A DNA stretch of 64,000 nt, from the NCBI GenBank assembly GCA_036346275.1, contig CM070722.1:19491336-19555335 (forward strand), given 5' to 3'. A program made the translations under genes and the position numbers. Below, piece by piece: positions 47,475-58,013 of the stretch. The notes under the pieces are model-generated. The model was given only the letters and a program-made list of their open reading frames with translations. It had not been told where the DNA came from and made no database searches. The DNA comes from Otatea glauca. Its lineage: Eukaryota > Streptophyta > Magnoliopsida > Poales > Poaceae. How positions within the stretch are numbered: position 1 is the stretch's first letter; each line of letters begins with the position of its first letter.

Positions 47475-49812
47475 TGGCCTTTGGTCTAGCTACACGTGCA
47501 AATGTCTCTTCAAAGTCAAGACCCACAACCTAAGTAAATCCCATAGCGACTAGCCTAGCCTTGTTTCCTAATGACCACCCCATCCTCATTTTTCTTGTTA
47601 TTAAACACCCACTTGGTCCCAATGATATTACGAGTAGATGGGGACTCAACAAGCTCCTAGACCTTGTTCCTCTCAAAATTCTCAAGTTCCTCATGCATGG
47701 TATCAATCCAAGACTCATTTGATAACACATGAGAAACATCCTTTGGCTCAAAGGAGGCAACAAAGGTAGAGTGAAGACAGAAAAGAGATATGCCTAACTT
47801 TGAGCGCTTGACATACTCAAAAAATCGCCGATCATCTGACCAGGTGGATGACGTCACTAAATGTGATGGGGAGCTTCAGAAGCAGAAGTGGTCTCTACCT
47901 CATGTACAAAAGAGGTAGGAGCAAAGCCACTAGCTAAAGAAATGGGTTGATCTCCTTCAAGTGTAGAGATAGAAACAGAAGGCACATCAGGTGTAGAGGG
48001 TACTGGGCTAGGTAGAGTACCATCTTCTCCATCATCCTCATCCTCTACAAAGATGGTCTCAGAGAGAGAAGAAGAGCATGAAATATCAGGTCTAGTTCCT
48101 GAAAGAGCCTCATCAAAGATCACTGCACATGTCTCTATAATCTTAGTCATCTCATAACACTAGACCCTATAGCTACGAGAAGAAGTCGAGTAACCTAGAA
48201 ATATGCCATCAGAAGAACAAGACTTGAACTTATCTAGGATCCCATACTTCAAAATGAAACACTTGCATCCAAAAACACGATAATGCGCAACACTTGTCTT
48301 TCGCTCATACCTCAATTCATATGAAGTGTGATGAAAGTGTGCTCTCAAGAAAACTCGATTGGACACATGGTAAGCAGTAGCTATAGCCTCAGTCCAAATC
48401 TTTCTAGGCATACTGTACTCATCCATCATTGTCCTAGCCATCTTTACCAAGGTCCTGTTCTTCCTTTCCAATACGCCATTTTGTTGAGGCACATATAGAG
48501 AGGAGAACTGATGCTCAATAACTAACTCCTCACAGAAACTCTCAAAGTAGTTCTTGAACTCCGTGCTATTATCACTGCATATAGCTCATAATGCACCTAG
48601 GAGCTCGATAGACAACCTATGGACCAGACCCATGTGGGTAAAAGACTCATCCTTCGAGGCCATGAAGAACACCCAAGAATACCTCAAAAAATCATCAACA
48701 ATGACAAGAACATACCCACTTCCTACCCATTGACTGCACTCTAGCTGGACCAACAGTGTCCATATATAAGCGGTCCTGGTAAATTAGTCATCATAACAGT
48801 AACTGGGGGATGAGAAACAACAACCATCTTGCCATGTCAGCAAGGAGAACAAACCAAGTCTTTGACCATCTTGAGTTTGACCAAACCACGAATGAGATCA
48901 TGGCTCCTAACTCGAGTCAAATGATCAAAACCAATGTGATCAAGTCTCCTATGCAAGAAGGAGAGATCACGAGACTTAGAAACAACTAGACAATGAAGAG
49001 AATCACTAGAAGATTCACCAAAATCAGCACGAAAGACTGTCCCAAACCTAGAAATCACGTAAATCAACCCTCCAAATGAATCGAGAATTTTACAGGCATT
49101 ATGCTTAAAGCTTAACTTGAAATCATCTTCAGAAAGCCGAGACACAGAAAGCAAATTATCCTGCAGCTTACTATGCCAACATCCTTAAGAAAGAAATTAT
49201 TATTAATGTGCACAGTACCTTTAGCGATGACTCGACCCAAAGAAGCATCCCCAAAGGTAATTATCTCATCACTAGGGGTGCAGGCTAGAGAAGAGAACCA
49301 ACAAGAATCTCCGGTCATATGGCGATAATAGCCGGAGTCAACAAGCCACACATCTCTCTCCTTAGCCCTACGAACTTGAATTAGTGAAAGAAGGAGGTTG
49401 ATGACTCAGTACTAGGGTAGATAAGTGCATATCTAGGAATCCAATACTGATTCACACGATGAGCAGAAGTACCAACCAAAGAAACAAAAGACTGACTCTA
49501 ATGTCTCTTTGATGCTCAACTCTCACAAATCTAGAAGTAGCACCTGCAGAGAGTTTGGGAGCCAGAGTTGGGTTGGCCTGCCGATTTGTAAAGGCCAGTA
49601 GAAACAAACTCACACTGCTGATATCTACCTTGATGGGAAAAACGAGAAATATCGAGAGGACAATGGAAACTCTTTCCACGAACAGCTTGAAAATCATGTC
49701 CTGGATGCTGTCCCAAAACAGGAGACTTTCTGGTCTGTGTAGATGCCATGGGTGCCTTAGAGTACTTAGAGTCTGGCGATGTTCGTGGATACCCCTAAGA
49801 GCATAAACATGC
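47475..49812 (-). pseudogene. Copia F pol, N-terminal half (protease to RT start)
   Basis: Reading on the minus strand, the protease region has WLVDSGYYRHMTGD near 49349-49308. The GAG-pre-integrase block is LSFLHRRLDHIGFDHLTR near 48983-48930. The integrase end reads PQQNGVLERKNRTLVKMART with the catalytic glutamate (from 48490). The RT start follows with ESWIDTMHEELENFERNKV and VGLDFEETFARVARPKA, then E interrupts at 47474. Several stops are present, for example near 48160, 47857 and 47535. The integrase core between 48500 and 48830 is badly decayed. Confidence 0.85.
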
Positions 49813-50465
49813 TGTTGGCGTCAAAAACTTGAGGTAGGGTTTCCGATAAACAAAGACACCGCATTTAACACCGTTCAGAGCGTGCGGTCGATTTGACTCA
49901 GAATCGACAAGGTAAAAACAATAAATTTACCCTGCCGATCGTCAATATCAATCGGCTTAAACTTAATCAGCCTGAAGCCGATCAAGATTAAAGTATCAGG
50001 ATAAATCTAATTAGCCGATTAAGGCTAATCAGAGGGTAAAGGTAGATCAATTTTGAAGAAGGCGATGCGCAACAAAATCAGAATAAATCGAACCTGGGGT
50101 GTAATTGACGAAGATCAACAATCGGCGATGCGCAACTTTATTGATCAAAATCGATTACAATGGCTAAATTACAAGAACTACTCCTAGTCGACAGGAAAAA
50201 GATGAAAAGTGAAAGCTGGTTGATTGTATTGTGTTGATTTTTTTTCTGCAGCTTGCTTTGGCCCTTCTTTTATATCCTTCGGCCGATCGTGTCCTACTAC
50301 AACACGCTTGAGTCTGTATCCGTATCGGCCTTATCTTGGACGATTGTTTCCTTAAAAATCTTGCAGTTACCAAATATCTCGGATTCTTTCCAATCTTCTG
50401 TTAGTTTTCGTATCTTTAATTTTATTGCCTGATTTGCATAAACTTGCCGAATTTTGGTGCAAACA
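49813..50465 (-). mobile_element. Solo LTR of the gypsy D family, inverted
   Basis: In plus orientation it starts TGTTGGCGTCAAAAAC and ends TTTTGGTGCAAACA. This is the complement of the D LTR, with matching sequence throughout. CATGC flanks both sides (49808-49812 and 50466-50470), a clean 5-bp target duplication. It lies in the gag of copia F, just after a zinc knuckle. No internal sequence remains, so it arose by recombination between two LTRs. Confidence 0.92.
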
Positions 50466-50470
50466 CATGC

Positions 50471-52727
50471 TCACACCGTGCAATCTTGGCATGTACAAAG
50501 CATAAATCAGCTAGATGTCTATCCTTTTTACAGAAGGTGCAATAATACTTCGCCTTACCAGAGGCTGAACCTACAGGAAGGGCTACCTTCTCATCAGAAA
50601 TCACTCGAACAACACCAACTGAGCGAAATACTGTGGTACTAGACCTATATGCATCCACAATCTCTCCAATCTTGGAGCCATGAACAATAGTAGGAGGATG
50701 TGCCTAAACGTGCTCCAAGAAATCAAACCCTAGACCCTGATTAAATCTACTTATTTTGAATTGGTCCAAGATGAGATTGAGTTTCTTCTTGCCTCCAACA
50801 AACTTCTCAAGAGTGCTCATGAGGTACTCACACTCTTGATAGAGAGAGGCACAAGAGGAATTGGGGGAAGAAGATGAAGTCCAGAAACAGAAGAACGAAC
50901 AGCCCTTGAATATCTCTCCCTATGTACGGTTGTCTCAACCTTGAGGGCCTCACAAGAAACGGACTTAGATTTCCTAATCCTAGAACTCTGGGCCTTGAGC
51001 TTCTTCCAAAGCTCTTCATTGATCCTATCAATATTCCCCACAACCTCAGCACATCGAGCACAAACATCATGTGACTTAGCTAGTAGGTCATTAGCCAAAT
51101 CAGTACACTTTACATTCAAAGCATCATTGTAAAGTTTTAGTTGCATATAGCCCTCACATAAGCTAAATGGGTCCTTAGAAGCAAATTGTTCAAGTTCATC
51201 ATGTCTAGCAGAAAGCTTCCTAAGGTGAGCAGTCATGGCATCAATTTTAGGTAGCAATTTGGGGCAATTGTCACATAATGCACAAGTGGGAGCATAGAGA
51301 GGACTAGCATCAATAGGAATAGCATCAGAAGTGCTAAAGCTAGCATTATTTACTCTAAGAACCTCAACCTCAGAAAGCACACTATTATGCAAGGTCCTTA
51401 TGATCTCTAACTGCACAAGCAAGGCATCACAAAGAGAACAATCATCGGTGCCATAGGAGGGACTAGATCTAAGTGAAGCAAGCTCCCATGACAAGCTACA
51501 TACTTCCTTCTCAAGCTCCACACACCTATCTCTAGGTCTAGCATGGAATTTTCCTAGCTTGCAGAAAGCATTACTGAGCTCATCATAGGTAGGTACCTCA
51601 TTAGACTCGTTGTAGAAGTCGTCGTCGCTGATGCCGTTCTTCTCGGTAATGAAGCACATACCAGTGAAGTTGTCGCCACCCTTGGCCTTCTCTTGCGGAT
51701 CATCCTCTCCATCATCATTGCTCCATGTCTCGGTATCAAAGAGGGAGATGTCGTCAAGCGCAGGAAGGACACTGTGGAATAGCTTCTTGTTCTTGGAGAA
51801 GTTGTTATACTTCTTTTCACGTGCGGGATCCTAGGCTGAAGACTTCTTGTTGTGGTTCTTCTTGGTGTATTTGTTCTTTGTAGCACTGCCTAGTCGTTCT
51901 TGCCCTTCTCTAGCTTTGGGCAATTTTCCTAAATGTGATTGGGGCCACCATATTCGAAGCAAGTGATAGATCCATTTGATTTTTAGGAGGGCAAGCTCAT
52001 TTTCTTGATACCTATCCAGGTACTCATTACTCGTCTCAAAAAGAGCCGAGAGGGAAACACCAAAGGAAATATAAGAAGTGGTGGGATCGGTGACCATGGC
52101 CATCGACTATGACTTCATCTTACTTGAGATGACGTTAATCTCATGAGTCTTGAGTCAGGAATAAAGTTTGTCAAGAGTCAAAGTCAACAAGTCTGTGGTT
52201 TCCTTGATGGAGGTCACCTTTAGCTCCCAAACCCGAAGATCAAGAGCCATGAGAAAATGCCGAGCATTCCCTGAGTCAGGGTATGTGGTGCCTACAGCTT
52301 AGAGATCACTTAGGATCTTTGTAAAACGTCCAAAACATTCTCCCAAGGACACTCCAACGTGCTGCTCAAACTTTTTGTAGTCACGCTTGAACTGATCTTG
52401 CCTCACCGTCTTGATCTGGTTGGTTCTCTCATGGTAGGCATGGAGGGTCACCCATATCTGGTGAGAAAACCGCAAATGAGAGATCCTATCATACTCGTTG
52501 CAGCTAAGGCCCTATATGAGAATTTTCCTTGCCTTAGCACTGACGCCAACATCAACCATATTTGTGGCACTAACATTCTCATCGGTAGGAACCTCATACG
52601 GGAGCTTCACCTTCTGCCATAACAAGAAAAACTAGGCAGTGATATATGACATCATCCTAGATTTCCAAAAAGAATAATCCACCCCAAAGAATATTGGAGG
52701 ATTGGTGGAATACTTGTCCATCGTCAT
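50471..52727 (-). pseudogene. Copia F gag
   Basis: It starts at the minus-strand ATG 52725-52727 with MTMDKYSTNPPIFFG. A retrotransposon gag core and a first zinc knuckle near 51955 (CFEYGGPNHI, second cysteine replaced by tyrosine) follow. A long stretch, 51659-50817, is open for 280 codons and has many Leu/Glu/Lys repeats consistent with coiled coil. A second, intact knuckle CTFCKKDRHLADLC lies near 50540-50500. The extended gag is typical of SIRE/Maximus-like elements. Stops near 52630, 52510, 52300 and 52115 break it. Confidence 0.8.
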
Positions 52728-52789
52728 GGCTCATGGCTCTTGAGACTGGTCAAGATCTAGAAAGAGCAAAATTGGGCTCTGGTACCAAT

Positions 52790-54095
52790 TGTAGAACCTA
52801 CGACGAACAGAGGGGGTGAATAAGAGCCCAAATAAAATTTTCCTCATAAAATTCAGACCACTTCTCTAACTAAAAGAGCAGGTCAGATAAATAGGTCAGA
52901 TGAACAGTGAAGTTAGGGTGAATAGTAAAAACAGCACTAGTGCGAAGCTAAGAATTGATGTATCTTTTAATTGGGTAACCTAAAACTCGTGAAACTTGAT
53001 ATGCACCATCCTATGGATGTCAGGAACCTATTCCAACCTTCAATCACAAGGATAGACATCAAATTTCTGACCTTTTTCCAATGTAAGGAGGGTTGCACTA
53101 AAATAGGCCAAACACCAAAAACTTCACCCTGAGCTTGCTATTGGGGATTTGTAATCAAGATGACCCTAGATGGTCTCCCACATGTCACAAAAAATAAGAA
53201 CAACAAGGAAACAACCCTCAACGAGCAAGAACATGATCTACAAAAAATCTTTCTCTTCTCAATTAAAAAGATCGATTTCTTGTAAAAACTTAGAAGAGGG
53301 AGTTGCAGCTTGCCTAGATGATTGGAATATAATCTATGGAAGGTTCATCTAATGATCATTCATCCTTGGCAACACAAGAACAAGATAGATCAAAACTAAA
53401 GATGGAAGGGCAACCAAATGATCAAGAACTTAAGTATGGAAATGATTTCTATTTCTTCATGAGAGTGATAGTTACAAAGCCTCACAACCAAGTGGGCAAA
53501 GCTCAAGAGAGCATAAGGAAATGAAAATCCTTCCATGCCTACTCAGTGCAATCTCTACCCTTGGATGACTTCATTAGTCCATAAGGAACCTCATTAATGG
53601 CTGGGATTAACTCCCTCACTCATACATGGGATAATCTGAAACCCAACAACATAACGGGTTTTTGACACATACTTACACTCTTCTCAAAGCACCACTAACT
53701 TAACCCCTAATACACCGCGAACACTTGATCCAACGATCCTTCTTTGCTGGAGTAGGGCTTAAGTTAGCATCTCATCCATCCACTTGTCATCCTAGCTTGC
53801 AACAACTCCCCGGCCTCAATCATCTTCTGGCGTCACCTTGACCATCAGGACCTCTACTCTCCTAGCCTATTCCCAGTCTCCTCTGCCTCACCATGACCTA
53901 GCTCCGAAGTCCTACAACCATCACAAACAAACAAACACATCGCATAGCAATATCCAACAACATATGCAATTAAATCATCACATGATTCAAAATAATACAC
54001 ACACCATCATGCAACATTAATCTGGCAAAGATCGCTAAGCAATCAAATATCTAAGAATCCCTCCTTGGATCACTTAGGTTGTGACCACTTAAGGG
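52790..54095 (-). repeat. Copia F 5' LTR, truncated
   Basis: It begins TGTAGAACC at 52790, next to the PBS, and matches 10656-12237. Similarity stops after GACCACTTA near 54095, where gypsy LTR G begins. About 150 bases of the LTR are therefore missing. Confidence 0.8.
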
Positions 54096-55065
54096 TGCCC
54101 AAAGCACAACTTGCTTTGGAATGATTCTTGATCTTGATCTGGACCATGAACTTGAGTCAACTCTTAAACTTCGAACGCTCTTGGCAATTCAAACATCTAC
54201 ACAAAACAAATGGTAAAAACCAAAATAAATACAAAATAGAGAAAATACAAACTCCAAAAATAAAATAAAATTCACCATAATGTAAAGCTTGAATTTAGAT
54301 GAATTTTGAATGGGCTTAATCGGAGTTCATATGAAAGAGAATAGACTCTCGAATGATCCATCAGATAAATAAATCAGAAAAAAGAGAAAGAAAATAGAAT
54401 ATTCTTGGAATATTCCCTGACAAGTGAGCACAGCTATTATTCAAAATAAAAATAATTTTTTTGGAAAATTACGCAAAGAGCCTGGTGTGTGGGCCCCACA
54501 TGTCAGTGACTCATACCAATCCCAAGCTGATGTCATGCTAACGTCACTGGACATGCATCAAGCACCAAGTCATTCACATCATCATAGTGGCGAGCAAGGA
54601 CTAAAGTTACCAGCAGTCAATTCTAGTGACCCCAGTTCACCTCCCCAGAAAGCTCTCATCCTAGCGAACCTTCTGATGTGAGCGTTGCGAGATTTGGTTG
54701 GGCAGCACAACGCGTGGATTGGGCTAGGCTTTAGCATACTTGGGCCAGACTGGGCTGGTTTCAACCCAAAACTTTTTCTAAAATTTTACATATTTTTCTT
54801 TTTTAGAAAATACAAAAAATACAAAAATGCTTAAATAGATAGCAAATAAATTCAGAAAAAGTTCCATAAAATTTTGTAAAATACTTTAGAGCATATGAAA
54901 CATAAATAAAATAATTTTGATAAATTTTCACTTGAACATTAATCATATTAAATCATTTTTGACTTACAAAAAATCCACAATAAGGTTTAAATTTCAATTA
55001 AAAATTCAAAAAAAATTCCCAAAAACATATTAAACCAGTTCGACAACAAAAATTGGGGTGTTACA
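54096..55065 (-). mobile_element. Gypsy LTR G, partial, minus orientation
   Basis: It ends AATTGGGGTGTTACA at 55065, the complement of a TGTAACACCCC start. CAAAGCACAACTTGC near 54110 also occurs in the inverted LTR K (59529), so this is a related long-LTR gypsy family. The other end is cut at copia F. Confidence 0.65.
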
Positions 55066-55298
55066 TGGAAGGAGAGGACACTTGCAGTTGCCACATAGAA
55101 CGCAACCGTTGGGATGCCAGGACTGGCACTGGTGCCTCGCTCTGCCAACGGGAAGAGAGGATAGGCATAGCCGCCTCACTCCATTGGGCAAAGAAGAGAC
55201 GAGGGTGCACGACGGGCGTTAGGGAAGAGATGCTACCAGTGTGGCCAGGAGGGAGAACGACAACGATGACGAGACCTGTGGGAGGGCTGTCACTGCCA
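55066..55298. other. Unassigned 233-bp spacer between LTRs G and H
   Basis: GC-rich sequence with an open frame on each strand but no recognisable motif. It may be a remnant of the older sequence into which both LTRs inserted. Confidence 0.3.
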
Positions 55299-56969
55299 TG
55301 TAGCATCCCAAATTTCATCAAATTAAAATACAAGTACCGAAATTTGCATTTGGCCTTGAATTGAAATTTTAGCCTTTTATGAATTTTCTAGGATTTCTTC
55401 ATTTAAAGAAAATGCTTTTCAATTAACATAAATAAGGTTTTGAATTTCAAACTATGAGTTCAAACAAATTTTTAGTCTTTAGAACATCTCCAAAAAGGTT
55501 TAAAAAATTTTAGAATTAATTTGTTGCTTCTAAAAAAAATCAAAAACAACATTTCTTTAATAGGACAAAAGTACTATTTGATTTTTATAAAATTTCAGGT
55601 AGTTTATCATGCTGTGAAACTTTTATGAGAACACTGGTAACACCTCAGAACCTTAAACAAAAAATTTCATAAAACTTGTAGTCAAGTTAATAGCTTATCC
55701 AAAATTTAGAACCCTTATATGTAAAATAGAATTCTAACGAAAATCAGCAAAATCAAAAAATGGAAAGTAACTTTTGGAGAAAGCCATTTTCATTGTAAGG
55801 AAGCGTAAACCCCAGAATGCCACTACCCCTTCTCGGCTCTCTCCTCTCTCTCATTCACTCACTAGCAAGTGGGCCTGGCTGTCAGCCTCTCCCCCTAGCT
55901 AGGCTCACCTGCTCTTCTCCCTCTCCCATATGCACCGCGACGTGTAGAGCGCGCCTTACCCCACACCGTGCGTGCACCGCATGTGCCAGCTCACCCCCAC
56001 GCGCAAGCCGTCGATGCCATGTCACGATCAATTCATGCCGTCGCAGCCCACCAAACCTCCCCTTCCTCTGCCATGGTAGCCATCGAGCCCTGTCGCGCCA
56101 AGAGCTAGCCACTGTTCTTGGGAACTTGTGCTACCCAGCTTGCCACCTATGCCCGCCCAAGCCACCGAGACCGCTGACTTGGCCCACTACGCCTCGCTGC
56201 CCTCCCTGCTGCCATCTCTGGCTCGCGTGCATGCATTCCCCGCAAGGAGACCCTGCCTTCGGTGTCCTTTACCTCCTTGGCTGAGAATCCTTAGTCATGA
56301 GTGACGCACCAAGCTTTCCTTGCCACACCTATTTAAGCCATGCTTAGGCCAAGCATGAGCTCCCAACAACACCACAAACTTCCCTTGCCGAGCCAACTAC
56401 CTATTACTCCACCTTCTCGCTGTCAATATCGACACGCATCAAGGACAAGACAAATTCAATTGAAGCACTTAGTAAGCCATTTCCCGATTGAGCTTGTCTA
56501 GAGCCCCCTCATAGCTCCTTGAACTTGTGTAGTGCCTTGATTGTAGACTTTTGGTCCAAAACGTCGTCGCCCCTTGCTCCTTCTTCTCCAAGGCTAGCCA
56601 AAGGTGACAAATCTCCACAAAGCTCCTCCACCTGCAAGGTATCAAATTGTGTTCCTTCTTTCCCCTGGGACTTTTCCCTCATTTATTCGATCGCAAGCAC
56701 ACTCGTAGCTCTCGCACGGCTTTTCTCCATTGCTTGCCACCGCCCTACCTTGCCTCCAGCCGCCTTCGATCAACCATCACCTCTATAGACACCTCCTCTG
56801 GCCTCCCCACATCCCCCTCAAGCTAATCGCACCCACGTCCAAGCTCAATCAACCCTCCCTCGCTACCAGCGAGGCTCGCCGTGCCTCCCTCTATTTTTGG
56901 TCATCGGTGGGTGGTCCCCACCTGCCAGTACCCCCTCTCTCGAGCTAGCCTTTGACTTCATGGTCCCAC
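55299..56969 (+). mobile_element. Gypsy LTR H, partial, plus orientation
   Basis: It starts TGTAGCATCCCAAATTTC, AT-rich for about 500 bases, then turns GC-rich with CT runs near 55840, as the other long gypsy LTRs do. It is interrupted at 56970 by the next element; any continuation is outside the window. Frames such as 55817-56284 look like compositional chance. Confidence 0.6.
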
Positions 56970-58013
56970 TGTAACATCCCAAAATTCGCCTAAATATTAT
57001 TTTATTGGTTATTTGTCCATTTTATGTTTTTTTGGAATTTATTCGATTTTTCTGGATTTATTTGAATTTACTTTAAATTAAGTATATTGATCCTTTATTT
57101 AAAACTATTTAAAATTATGCAATTTTAAAATAAAGTTTTGCCAAAAATATTTTATTTGAGTCAGAAATGTCTCAAAGTATTTTTGAGAATTTTCTGGGAT
57201 TTTTCTTGAATATTTATTTGCCTAAAACTAATTAAATGAATTTCTCTAATTATTTTAATTGGTGAAACCCGGAAAATTTCCAATGAACAGTATTGGGCTT
57301 GGCCCGTATACTGTGCGTAGGTGGCCCAGAGTAGCGCGGCCCGTTTAGCCCGTTTTCTAGAAGGTCTAATCCCCGCCATTGGATCGAGATCGCACGGGTG
57401 AAAGCTAGGCGTACCGGTTCGGGACTCGGATGGATCATCGCCGTTGGAAAGAAATCGCGGGTGGTTAGGATCGGATCTTAGCCGCGAGATCGTGATCGGT
57501 GGATCGCGATCGAACGGCTGCGGTGAGTTGTCCTCGCACAGGTCTCGGAGTGCGCCGTGGCTGTGTCGGAGTCGGTTTCCGCCGTCGAACCAATCTAGGG
57601 TTTCCGTTTGGGTGCGCATACCGAGGCTATAAAAGGGGAGGTGGGTACCCCGAGGTTCGCCTTTGTGCGCCGCAGCGTTTAGTCGAAGTCGTTTCGTAAG
57701 AGCCGCCGTAGATCGCGTCTGGGAGCTCGCCGAGGTTCGTTGCAAGCGCCGCCGCTCGTTTCTTACCATCGTGCAGCCATCAAGCCGTATTACGCCGATT
57801 GGGCTCCGAATCTGAGATCGCCTCGTCGCGTTGCATCTGAGCTGGGAGGCAACTTTGCCGTTTCATCGCCAGAACGCCGTTGCCAAGGTCGTCGTCTCCA
57901 AGTCAAGCGAAGCTATGCCGCCGCACCGTCATCGCCGATTGGAAGCATCGGGAACCGCCAGATCTTCAACGAACGGTCGAGATCGAGCCACATCGTCGCG
58001 TGAGCAGTAAACT

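Larger units (their letters stand above)
10656..54095 (-). mobile_element. Copia F: outermost Ty1-copia element of the nest (SIRE/Maximus-like)
   Basis: The minus-oriented element has its 3' LTR at about 10656-12386, internal sequence at 12387-13258 and 47475-52789, and a truncated 5' LTR at 52790-54095. The two LTR copies share long stretches, for example AAAACTCGTGAAACTT and CTTAGGTTGTGACCACTTA. The primer-binding site next to the 5' LTR reads TTGGTACCAGAGCCC on the minus strand. Its reverse transcriptase is cut by solo LTR E. With E removed, the frame continues K-A-I-R-I across the joint. The RNase H region is deleted and the outer part of the 5' LTR is missing where gypsy LTR G begins. 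A long gag with a coiled-coil-like section suggests the SIRE/Maximus (Opie/Ji-like) lineage. Confidence 0.8.

Noticed and set aside
57161..57769. 202-codon minus-strand frame
   Set aside because: It overlaps the LTR I promoter in antisense and has no recognisable motif; related LTRs do not keep it open.
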